DNA of 64,000 bases from positions 310,001-374,000 of the forward strand of contig JALIZF010001528.1 of NCBI GenBank assembly GCA_029948255.1, given 5' to 3'. The notes below the pieces were generated by a model. That model searched no databases. It saw only the letters and a program-made list of their open reading frames with translations, and was not told the origin of the DNA. How positions within the stretch are numbered: the first letter of the stretch is position 1; every line of letters starts with the position of its first letter. This DNA is from Telmatactis stephensoni. Taxonomy: Eukaryota > Cnidaria > Anthozoa > Actiniaria > Isophelliidae. This document shows positions 20,871 through 30,886 of this stretch, one piece after another. Made by a program: the position numbers and the translations under genes.

Positions 20871-22262
20871 AACTAGACGCACACGTGCGTTCACTCGTGC
20901 CCCGGGAGCCCTTCAGTGACCGGCCCCGTGCGTACTCTTCCCCGAGCCATTTCACGCATTCTTCACTTAACCGTAACATAATAAAGACCTTTTTTGACCT
21001 TTTTAGAGAATATCTGATTAGTCAATTTGTCTGTCAGCACCTTAGTGTTTGCCTTTATCCCAATGCAAAAATGCAAAAATATACCAGTTTATTCAACTTT
21101 TTATTTCACTATATATCTTAATTTTTTGCTGCAAAGACTTCTACAACGACGTTTTTGACACAATAACAAATCGTGTATTTTTTCGGCGTTCATGTTTCAG
21201 ATGTTTTATCTATTACGTGACCAAACGCATCAGGTCAAATAGAGCCTTGATTCCATGAAAATATATAAATAAATTGTCTGGCCAGAATTGTGTTAAAGTT
21301 CATTACAAAAATGTCTCAAGATCTCTTGAATGCTTGAATGAAAAATATAATTGACTTGCCTCTATATCCGTAACATAATAAAGACCTTTTTTGACCTTTT
21401 TAGAAAATATCTGATTAGTCAATTTGTCTGTCAGCAGCTTAGTGTTTGCCTTTATCCCAACATGCAAAAATATACCAGTTTATTCAACTTTTTATTTCAC
21501 TATATATCTCAATTGTTTGCTGTAAAGACTTCTACAACGACGTTTTTGACACAATAACAAATCGTGTATTTTTTCGGCGTTCGTGTTTCAGATGTTTTAT
21601 CTATTACATGACCAAACGCATCAGGTCAAATAGAGCCTTGATTCCATGAAAATATATAAATAAATTGTCTGGCCAGAATTGTGTTAAAATTCATTACAAA
21701 AACGTCTCAAGATCTCTTGAATGCTTGAATGAAAAATATAATTGACTTGCCTTCATATGCGTTCGTTTAGCAACATGTAGGGTGAGAAATTCGTAGATTT
21801 CCAGCTCAAAGGAATTGCTTTGAGTCGCGAGAGTTTCATTTTCAACTACTCCATTGAGAGCTCGATATTTGGTCAAAGTATTGGAGATCGGGCTCAAAAT
21901 AACAGCCCATTCTGAAGCTCTTATAAGTGTCTAGGTAAATCTCGAGTTAAAAGCTCCATTTTATATTGTCTCACTGCTGGAAAAGCCTGTCTCTGAAAGC
22001 TATTTTTTGAGCTGTCCGCCATCTTGCATTCCTAAAGTTCCTGACTGGCGTTCACTAGCTTCGAAGACAGAAGAGTTCGCACTCGCTCAAAGGTGATGAA
22101 TGAAGGGCATTGTTTCTTACGCTCTTACCCAATCAAGAACTGTGCCCTGTGACCGGTTGCGCAAGAAAGCCGCATTCTCGTGGACGACGAAAGAAAAATA
22201 ATAAAAAGAAACAATCGCATTTTATAACTCGTTCCCGGCCTAATGGCCTGGGCACGAGTAAT
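20871..22262. mobile_element. Non-autonomous DNA element, copy 1 (related copy at 50152-51146)
   Basis: It starts AACTAGACGCACACGTGCGT and ends CCTGGGCACGAGTAAT. The 50152 copy has the same two ends. This copy is longer because a segment of about 410 bp (20957-21366) is repeated in tandem (21368-21770). Both ends contain CACTCGTGCCC / GGGCACGAGT facing each other, a weak inverted repeat. It contains a GCCATCTTGCATTCC stretch and no coding frame beyond 80 residues. It sits in the intron between RPA exons b and c. Confidence 0.7.
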
Positions 22263-22319
22263 AATCATGTATTAAGCAGAAATATACCTTTAACATATCT
22301 TTTCTTTTTATTTTCTAAG

Positions 22320-22388
22320 GTAAACAAGTGAAATCATCTGGTACTCCATGTGGTGAAAGTTTTGACAAAAACAAGTCTTCTGCACAAG
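22320..22388 (+). CDS. RPA-like gene, candidate linker exon c
   Basis: 69 bp between TTTTCTAAG and CAAG|GTACTT, phase 1 to phase 1, encoding KQVKSSGTPCGESFDKNKSS plus AQ. Its Lys/Ser-rich composition is like exons a and b. It lies between two inserted DNA elements. Confidence 0.5.
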
Positions 22389-22410
22389 GTACTTGGAATG
22401 AGCTATTGTA

Positions 22411-23819
22411 CAGTACCGCTCTCGAGTAACGTAACCTCCACTCGTGAGTACGAGTAGCGAGTCAATCGAGTACTCGATTGCTACACGTATTTAATGAGCT
22501 TGAACAAAACAATAGGGACTCGTTTGACTCGATACTCAGTACTCGCGAGTCAAAAGAGTGAGATCACTTGAAAGGCTTTAATGTAACAAAAACTCGTTGT
22601 GGATAACTTTTAGGCAATCGATCTGATGTTTTATACGCAAGTGAAGGCAAGCAAAACAAAAATAGACTTACAATCAACCCGAGAACTTTCAAAGAAAATG
22701 AGACTGCTGATTTCGGCTTTTTGGCACGTTTTAGTTGTTTGTGGGAGCTGTGTTATGACGGCCCGTATTCATGTAGAACTCTCTCCCGTATAAAATATAA
22801 AGTTCCTATTTAGAACTAACATCAAGCTTTCAAAAATCTCTGCTTATCTGAAGAGGTTTAAAATTGTTTTCGACATTTTGGTTGGTTATGCAAAGATTTG
22901 ACAATCGCATTCCCACGTGACCTGACTACCACAGTGATGTATTTCTTCTTGTGAAAATTTGCTCAAAACGATTTTTTATTTACTGTTTTAGGAATTTCTT
23001 GTTATCGAAAGCAGTGATTTAAATAATTTGTTAATTTCTTTAAATGTTGTTCTAATTTAAAGTCAAATTTGCATGATAAAAGTTATGGCGACTGACGTCT
23101 GATTATCGAACAAGATAAGCTACCGGCGAGGTTGATTAACATGGAACAAAAGTTCCGAGTTCGGACCTACAGATGAGTCTGTGTTTAGTAAAAAATGATC
23201 AAATACTTATCTACAAAAATGTCCAAAGTTATCGTTCTGAATAAAATATCAGCTAGAAAAAGCAAAAAAAAACCCAAGAATTTGGAGAATAGATTTTCAC
23301 TACGTCAACATTCGGCGGGACTTGTAGATTTCACATCGAAAGTGTGTTTATTCACACCCTATCTGTCACTTAAAAATAAAGAGTTGAAAATAAACTGATA
23401 CTTCCTCTGGACCTACGTTTATAAAGAACTATATTTATGACTTTGGAACTCAATCATTAAATGGATGAGCAATAACTGAAAGAAAAGATGATTCAAAAGG
23501 AATGACAGATCCAAAGCGCCATTGTTTATTTCAAGTTGTCAACCGCAACAGTGCGTCAATTATCTTTTTATTCGGCTTTATTTTGACCTCTTTTTGTTCA
23601 ATGCTTTTAATTTTGATCTTGAAATTCTCTTCATTTCTACACAATCTACCTGTGCTTTAGAAATGAATTGACTCGTTTGACTCGTGAGTGACTCGTACTC
23701 AAAAGTTGCGAGTCGTTAAGTAATTCATGAATATTCAGAAATCAAGGACTCTCGAGTCACCACTCGTACTCGCTACTCGTACTCACGAGTAGAGGTTACG
23801 TTACTCGAGAGCGGTACTG
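22411..23819. mobile_element. 1.4-kb TIR element with TA target duplication (Tc1/mariner-type signature)
   Basis: The ends are CAGTACCGCTCTCGAGTAAC and its inverted copy ending CGAGAGCGGTACTG. The TIRs continue for about 50 bp. TA flanks both sides (22409-22410 and 23820-23821), as expected for Tc1/mariner elements, whose TIRs also commonly start CAGT. The subterminal region is packed with ACTCG/CGAGT words. No transposase is visible: the only frame, 23195-23398, is a Lys-rich 67 residues. It is therefore a non-autonomous derivative. It lies in an RPA intron. Confidence 0.85.
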
Positions 23820-24143
23820 TATTTCTTTATTCACCATCCAGTATTAAATTACATTAAATACCACCAATGGCAAAATATCCCTGCACACACCAGTACAAAT
23901 TAATACAGCTAACATTTAAATTTAGTCAACAAGGTAACTGAAAACCAAGGACAGATGGATTTATTATTGTCAACAGCTGCACACTATCCTGGCTGCAAAC
24001 AAACCTATTGCTATAATTATTATTCCCGGTGAAGAGTTTTCTGTGGCACCCAACAAAATTTACAATGCAAACATTGCCAAAGCCTAATTTCAGTGGACCT
24101 ATTAAAACTGTACTTGTAACACTCTTTTCTCATTTTCCTCCAG

Positions 24144-24218
24144 ATAAACCATTGGCTAATTCAACAAGTACCAAACAAATAAGTAAGAATAACATCTTGG
24201 AAACATGTTATTTACAAG
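24144..24218 (+). CDS. RPA-like gene, candidate linker exon d
   Basis: 75 bp between TTTTCCTCCAG and CAAG|GTAAAT, phase 1 to phase 1, encoding KPLANSTSTKQISKNNILET and CYLQ. The strong polypyrimidine acceptor makes this the best supported of the linker exons. Confidence 0.55.
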
Positions 24219-24646
24219 GTAAATAACAAACACAAAGATTTAACAAATGTACAATGAACTTTACAAAAAAAAACCACCCAATTTATTTACATGTGGCATG
24301 TTCCCTTGACATGTCTGAGCAGTTACTTCTGCAATGAAGTTGTAACTTGGTATAAAACCTTTGGCATACATGTACTTCACTTGTTGGTTTAAGGAAAAGC
24401 CTTCAGCCTGTAATGTCTCCTTCATACAAACTTCTTTTATCTTCAAATGAAATTTAACACAGCCCCAATCTATGATGAAAAAGTGTACATTAAATTTGTA
24501 CCATGGCAATTTACAATCCATATTTTCAAATCATTGACACCTACTGTCTATACAAAATTTCCCCAATTCAATCAACACCAAATATATCTATTTAAGTTTA
24601 ATATACATGTACTGACTTTTAACATCTATAATCGTACACATTTCAG

Positions 24647-25794
24647 ACATCACAGATGAACTCAAAACTACATCTGTGGACATACTGGTGACAAACAAAG
24701 AACTCAGAGAAATATCAAATGGATCTTACCTTTTCCAAGCTGACATTACAGATGGCATTTGTTGTGGTAGACTTATTGCTTGGGGTCCAGTGGCAACATT
24801 TTTTAACAACAAGATCTTTGTGGGTTCTACATATAGATGCATCAATGTTTCAGTTCGAAAAACACCACCTCAATATGTCAAGGAAGGCTATGTCCCTTTT
24901 GACCTCACGTTGACATCTGGCGCAACTGTTGAAATCAGTTCAACATCTATCAAACAACCAGCCACAAAGTTCCTGACACTAGGAGACATAACAAAGCACA
25001 TAAACAAACGGGTGAACACATATGGAGTCATAATTGACTATGATAGAGACATTACTACAACAATTACATCCAAAGGATCATCAGTTCCAAGAAGATGCCT
25101 TGATATTGCTGATTACCAGTTTAAAGTTAAAATTACCTTATGGGCAAACATGGCAGAATCAATAACTCCACAAGTTGGTCAAGCAGTTTACCTTGAAAAT
25201 GCTTTGGTAAAATCATATGGCTCTGAAGTCACTTTGTCATGTGACAAAATTTACTGTGCGGATAAAGATGACCCTAAAGTCAAAGACCTTGTTAAATGGC
25301 ATACACATCCACAAGTTGTAAGTCCTTTACTTGCCACCAAGCGCCGCCTAAGTTATGAATCACACACTTCACTAGAACTGCAAGATCTCAAAGATTTAGA
25401 TCTTGACACCACGGTCAAGGTACAAGCCCAAATTGAAGATATCTCTTATGAGCACTACAATGCATGCAACAACTGTAAAACTGGAGTCATCACTATGGAC
25501 GAAGAGTACTTCTGCTCAAAATGTACTAAAACTGTGGATGTTACACCAAGATACACGTTCACATTGAAACTTGCTTCTTTTGATGATGAAGTAATCCTTT
25601 TCCATGACAATAGCCCAACATTGATTGACATCACCACATTTCAACACGAAACAGAGGCAAACAAGAAGAAGATGCTGCTAGATTACCTTAACAGAGCATA
25701 CACAATTCTACTTTTAAAGCGTATGTCCAACCGAATGCAGATGATACAGTATGTGGCCCTTGACTTTGAAGAAGCAGCAGAAGCATCAAAGTAA
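24647..25794 (+). CDS. RPA70-like single-stranded DNA-binding protein of the Helitron, main exon
   Basis: The exon opens after ACACATTTCAG in phase 1 and reads DITDELKTTSVDILVTNKEL. It runs 381 residues to TAA at 25792-25794. The first Met-like codon at 24676 is GTG, so this is not the true start. It contains OB-fold-like segments (FQADITDGICCGRLIAWGPV; VNTYGVIIDYDRDI; FKVKITLWANMAESITPQVG, then YLENALVKSYGSEVTLSC) and a C4 zinc ribbon CNNCKTG ... YFCSKC. These are the DBD-B and DBD-C arrangement of replication protein A large subunit. Such proteins are encoded by some plant and animal Helitrons and would protect the displaced strand. There are no internal stops. Confidence 0.85.
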
Positions 25795-27370
25795 TTCTAC
25801 AAATGGATTGACACAATGCCAAGGCAACTATATATATAACATATTACATACTATCAAGTTTATATTATGCACCTACCGGCGGCTTTCCCTAGGGGGCTAA
25901 CCCAATGCCAGTGATTTGTAAAATAGTAGAAACCATTTTAATTTATAATTTTCCCTTAGGTGTGTAGAAATGTTTGTTTTAAAAGCCCCCAGACCAAAAG
26001 CTGCTGATAGATGCTTTGCATCTAACTGTTGAGTTTCAGACATTTCAGACAACATATCTATGAAGTGAACACTGTGTATTGGTATTTGCACAAACATTGA
26101 TCCTTCAAAGCATTGAAGCTTAGTCCAAAATGAACACTGGGAAATATGTAAATTAGATGACTTTACATAAAGACATAAATGTTTAAAACACCAACTGATA
26201 CTTTTTTGGTATTCAAAACACTATGTAGCAAATTCATAGATGAATTACCCAGGAGCCATTTCAATCTCAGCATCTAAGTTCCATGATTTTGAAAGGGTCA
26301 ATGTTTAATGATTATTATGTGAGGATACTTGTACCATGCATTGTGTGGTTACTCAAAGTCCCTATCATTAACTATCATGACAAATTTGATTTATCTAAAA
26401 CTGCAAGTTATTTATTTTTGGCATGAAGCAGACCATCTGTCATGATTACAAATACATTATGCATGGCTCTTGACTTTTACAACTGCAATTGACAACACAA
26501 AGTAGACCCAATCATAGAACAAATACCACATATCAAGTTCGTATTTCCTTGTGTGCCAGGAAACTAGGGGTATTATTATATTATTGCTCTTTGCTAGACA
26601 AAAATATGCCCTTTAGAGTTCTCTATTCCATTTACTGGTCACAGTTTAGTGTTCTAAGTATGCTAATAATCGTTAATGAGTGCTGATTGATCTACCTAGT
26701 CAGCTCTAGTGAGATCTGTTGCACAATATCTGTAATTGCAGAACAATATCTAAGCCTCTATATTCCCAGTCATGTTGTTTGACGACTGCAGAAACATTGA
26801 ACAGAATTATAATATCCCTTGCATCCTGATTCACAAACCGTTCATTTTAATTATCACAAGTTGAGTTCTGGTTCAGTTCATTCTAAGGTCTGTTTCTTTA
26901 AGACTTTCTAACTTCAGGTAAATATAGGAACAAGAATTACCACCTTCAGCAATTAGCTACAATTACTTCACATGAACATGCTAGATGTAATAGTAACAAC
27001 TGTTGCAATCTGTGACTGTTGCAACAGTTCTTCGGAGTTTTTTGTGTTTCGAGAAAAAAGTTCTCTAGAAAATTTCCAAATTATTGTCACATTTAAAATT
27101 TTCATTTATCTGTACTTCGATTTCTACATTAATGCTTTATAACGTCACTTAGCTACCTTGGATGTAATTAGGCATGATTCAAGCAATGCAAATGCAAGCC
27201 ACCACCCATATTTAACTTGTGGACAACCCAGAAACCACTGGAAATAGGTGCAATTGGTATTTAAAACTTGTATCTTTCATATTCTAAGATCGACTTAGCC
27301 GGACTTCACTCTAACGTTCAGACTATAATTATTTAAATACTAATAGCAAGTTTTAACTGCCCAAACTTAC
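25795..27370. other. TRAF intron 5 after the RPA gene, no clear gene
   Basis: Somewhere here the Helitron should end. I found no convincing CTRR terminus with a hairpin. A minus-strand stretch at 25930-26075 (SVHFIDMLSEMSETQQLDAK and onward, after an acceptor-like TACACAG) has protein-like composition but no partner of matching phase. Confidence 0.35.
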
Positions 27371-27423
27371 ATTTTCTGGCTTCTGCCCTGTCCATGAGGT
27401 ACTGTCAGTAAGTTCACCATATA
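27371..27423 (-). CDS. Candidate exon of a small minus-strand gene (with 28215-28227)
   Basis: A 53-bp segment between acceptor TTTTAAGCCAG and a strong donor AAT|GTAAGT would encode YGELTDSTSWTGQKPEN. It joins in phase with a start exon at 28215-28227 (ATGGCAGATAAAG|GTAATT). The resulting start, MADK-V-YGEL, is plausible but I recognise no family and found no further exons with matching phase. The call rests on splice signals and phase only. Confidence 0.25.
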
Positions 27424-28214
27424 CTGGCTTAAAATCGTCCGTAGTTTTTACGAGGGAGGAGGAAGAATGGAAGGAATGGGTTAACCCAGTAAATCTTAAC
27501 TTGACATTCAGTTCAATATTCTCTTTGATCCAAGGAAGCCCTACAACCTCGCATCAACCATAGCTGAATATTTTCTTGTGTTCTCTTATGCTTGTTAATC
27601 ATAAGCTTAACTAGACAATTATTTCACTTTAAATAAAGAACATTTAACATTTCTACCTCCAGTGTCGCGACTTTCGTTTAAACACCTGCTATATTTTCCA
27701 TGTCAATCATTGGGTTTTCCAATATCGTTTCTTCTGTATTTTTTCTTTCATATTTCTTTCATTTTTCATTTCATTGACAGTAACTGAGAGTATAAAGATA
27801 GTTGCTTTTTGCAGCCATGTTGGTTGAACGTCCTACCTATATTAAATATTAGGAAAATTCTCCACGTGACTGCCAAAGGAAACCCAAGCTATTTAACAAT
27901 ACCCAATGTAAGCGTGAGCTTGCAAAGCACTATCGGGGTTGAAGTGCAAAAATCTAACGACTATAGCTGACTATTTACTAGCGGCCTCGGTGACAATTTC
28001 TGTGCTTATTTATCGCGAATGAAAAGTTGAACGCTCATGCTTGCTTCTAGAGAACTGCAATTTTGCACATTGCCTATTACATGTTCAGATTACACCATTG
28101 ACCAAATCGGCTACGGCGCCTCTCACGCTATTCATCAACCAACTGCAAATCGCCATTCTGCGGCTCTTTTCTCAATCATGGTATTGGTAAAATTATAACT
28201 GAATCTTGAATTAC

Positions 28215-28227
28215 CTTTATCTGCCAT
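28215..28227 (-). CDS. Candidate start exon of a small minus-strand gene
   Basis: GCCATGGCAGATAAAG|GTAATT has a good start context and a fair donor, leaving one base open. The 81-residue plus-strand frame starting at 28226 overlaps it and looks like chance. An X-box-like site lies about 325 bp upstream. Confidence 0.22.
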
Positions 28228-28551
28228 GGCACAGGAATCCCAAAACAAAAAAAATATAGAGACGACAATGCGGGCAAGCCTGTTGAGCATAGCCCATGCG
28301 TTTCGTATTACAGCAATTTTCCCAATTACCCGTCAAATTCCATTTTTTTTATTGCCAAGAGAACAACCTAATTCCCACGACCACTTGAACGTCAACATTT
28401 CCCATTATCTCAAAAATTGTTTTAGTCGGGTATATAATCAACTTCCCCACGCACATCTGAATAGCACGTAATATACGGCCCCTAGGAACACACCAATTCC
28501 TTTGTCTCCAAAGTACTATATGTCATCATCTCGTCATACTGCCCCCTACCA

Positions 28552-28564
28552 GTTGCCCAGCAAC
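28552..28564. promoter_or_regulatory. X-box-like motif (RFX binding site)
   Basis: GTTGCCCAGCAAC is an imperfect palindrome fitting the RFX X-box GTTGCC-N(1-3)-RGYAAC. In animals, X-boxes sit within a few hundred bases of ciliary gene starts. It is about 325 bp upstream of the candidate minus-strand ATG at 28227. It is functional only if that gene is real. Confidence 0.3.
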
Positions 28565-28627
28565 TTGACGCCATTTTCCCGCGTCAAGACTTGTTACTTG
28601 TACAATAAACAAACGTTTATCTACTTA

Positions 28628-29202
28628 CAGACATTAAAGATGTGAGGTTTGTGAATTTTTTTATTCTTAAAACATGAGTAGTCCTGAAGAATGGAGCATA
28701 AGAATGTGAAGATAGTTCTCAGGATATTAGACCGAAGAAAGTCGATTGAAGCAATAAGTCAGTAAAGTTTTTATAATGCAAAGGGCGAATGTTTGTTTTT
28801 TTTAATTTGATGAAGGAGCACTTCATGAATCAATTTGAAAATTTATATAACACAATTGTGAAAATTTATCCACATATAGGTACATCGTCAAGGGTCTATA
28901 GTGCTGTCTGTATATACGTTTTATGTTTAAGTTAATATCTTTTCTCCTTATGGCCATGTACACAATTTATAGGTGGATTCATATACCTACGATTAAGATC
29001 TTAAAACCATGTGAATTCCAGTTTGATAGGTCACTTTTCCGAAAAAAATATTTTTGCCACCATAAACGGTCATGTGCCCAACAAAATAATGCCGGAAAAA
29101 CTATTGAACACTGAGATGTCAAAATCGTAAGAATCTGGATCAGTCTACAATTTCTATAAACGAATCATTACAACTAAACACATTCATTTTATCTATTAAC
29201 AG
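28628..29202. other. No gene seen
   Basis: AT-rich sequence inside TRAF intron 5. A 63-residue plus frame (28923-29114) has no features. It leads into the duplicated exon at 29203. Confidence 0.4.
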
Positions 29203-29308
29203 CAATCCACATTGTCCAGTGGACAGGAAACCTCTTGAATATGTTATGAAGGACATTTTTGATATTTTTAGTGCTAATCCAGCTGTTCCTACAAACTTGC
29301 CTTTTTAG
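29203..29308 (+). pseudogene. Inverted copy of TRAF exon 2 with its acceptor site
   Basis: The plus strand reads TTTTATCTATTAACAG, then an exon with the same first 36 bases as TRAF exon 2 apart from one A/G change: NPHCPVDRKPLEY. It departs from exon 2 at VMKDIFDIF and ends at TAG 29306-29308. The matching region including intron is about 60 bp. With no other TRAF exon on this strand nearby, it is best read as a duplicated, inverted exon fragment. A terminal exon of a lost paralogue is the alternative. Confidence 0.6.
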
Positions 29309-30289
29309 TGGTAAAACTATGTATGTGTACAGAGTTTGACATCTTAATGCTCGTAGTGTCAACTTAGGTAAACACTAGTTTACCTTAATGACTAGGAATT
29401 TTAAAACTTCCTTATCTTAGTTTATTTATCGGACATGCGCATAATTAATTATGGTAAACAGGTGAATGTTTGTTCACGACAAACATTCAGAATTTAAAAG
29501 GCCCTTTCTACCAGTTTAATGTTAGTTATAAATATTGTATCTTATTAGTATTTTATAGCTAAAACGTAGCTACTAATCTTGCATGTCATTAGGATTGCGT
29601 CGACGAATTATATCCATATTCATACGCAAGTAGATGCTATAGGTTTTTCCTTAGATCAACAATCATTTGTAATTCTTACATCATCTAGATCTAGTTAGAA
29701 CCAACTTGACGAGTTAGCAACGTCACAACTATGAAATGCTAATTAGTTTGTATAAATACATCTACCTTGTAACACAGATACACAGATAAGCAGATACACT
29801 TATACAATTAGGTCTAATGACAGCAACTCAGTAGTCTGGATTGAGCTGACCTTGAGCACGGAAAACGGTCCGAGTAATTTATATTCCATAGAGTAACTAA
29901 ATGTGTCAAGTGGTGAGGGCTTTGGAGCACAGGGAAATTGTGTGGTAAAGAAAACAAGTACAGCCAGTGATCTTTTATTTAAGCAATAGAAGATAGGTTT
30001 CTATGACTCTACCGGTGAAATAGAGCACGCGTGATGTTGGGAGAAACACGAGAAAAGTTTGAAAATCACAAGCCGTAGGCTTGAAGTTGTGTGTGAAGAC
30101 GCTTGGCAACTTACTCCCGTGACGTCACTACCGTGACGGGACCCAGTCCCTTTCTTCGCTCGGCCAGAACTTAGGATATGTGCATTAAAAGCCCGATAAA
30201 AAATTCAGGAAAGGCCAAAATTCAACAACTCTCCCGAAAAAGTTTTGCAGAGACCTTATATTTTAATGTAATAATGCTCAAAAATAGGC
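29309..30289. other. No gene seen
   Basis: Intron sequence with no ORF worth reporting. The part after about 30200 belongs to the left edge of the large inverted repeat. Confidence 0.4.
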
Positions 30290-30296
30290 GTCATAG

Positions 30297-30879
30297 CAAG
30301 GGCACTAGGACAAAGTCGTTGTGTTTATGTGTAATAAATTAAGTTAAAAATTGTACTTATCTGCAGTCAATCCTTTGAAGCTCTGAAGTCACATTATTTC
30401 CTCTGTTTTTGACCTTTCTGGCCTCTGTTCTAGCTGTTATAATGCTTTATCTTTGGTCAAACGAACGTTCCAACGGTTTGAATATCGATACTCGTTTGCA
30501 ATTGGGGTCCAGTTCCCGCTCCGCCAAACTTTAGTTAGCGATTAGTAGTAATAAGTTAATCAAATTCGACTTAAGATCACTCTAAGTGACTTAGAGTGAT
30601 CTTAAGTCGAATTTGATTAACTTATTACTACTAATCGCTAACTAAAGTTTGGCGGAGCGGGAACTGGACCCCAATTGCAAACGAGTATCGATATTCAAAC
30701 CGTTGGAACGTTCGTTTGACCAAAGATAAAGCATTATAACAGCTAGAACAGAGGCCAGAAAGGTCAAAAACAGAGGAAATAATGTGACTTCAGAGCTTCA
30801 AAGGATTGACTGCAGATAAGTACAATTTTTAACTTAATTTATTACACATAAACACAACGACTTTGTCCTAGTGCCCTTG
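30297..30879. mobile_element. 583-bp near-perfect palindrome with 7-bp target duplication
   Basis: Two 291-bp arms meet around a single unpaired base at 30588 (ACTCTAAGT-G-ACTTAGAGT). All parts I compared are exact. The ends are CAAGGGCACTAGGAC and GTCCTAGTGCCCTTG, and GTCATAG flanks both sides (30290-30296 and 30880-30886). A CA..GGG end with a 7-8 bp duplication is compatible with hAT-type elements, but the superfamily is inferred. There is no coding capacity. It is inserted in the left arm of the larger inverted repeat that follows. Confidence 0.9.
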
Positions 30880-30886
30880 GTCATAG

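Larger units (their letters stand above)
6166..25794 (+). mobile_element. Helitron with OTU-RepHel and RPA genes (minimum extent, ends not found)
   Basis: The two Helitron genes lie on the plus strand inside TRAF intron 5: a RepHel-type protein in two pieces (6166-8226 and 11833-15240), and an RPA70-like protein reached through small exons (17174-25794). Animal Helitrons carrying OTU and RPA proteins are known. Helitrons move by rolling-circle replication using a HUH nuclease and helicase, and RPA is thought to coat the displaced strand. Later insertions inflate the element: a foldback at 8227, a gypsy-like and LINE remnant at 17.5-20.1 kb, and DNA elements at 20.87 and 22.41 kb. The TC 5' end and CTRR 3' end with hairpin were not identified. 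Confidence 0.8.

Noticed and set aside
25860..25905. CCCTAGGGGG as a Helitron 3' end
   Set aside because: No convincing hairpin 10-12 bases before a CTRR end followed by T; the terminus is left unassigned.
25897..26097. Minus-strand frame SVHFIDMLSEMSETQQ as an exon
   Set aside because: Protein-like composition, but its acceptor phase does not fit the candidate exons at 27.4-28.2 kb and no donor pairing was found; kept only as a note.
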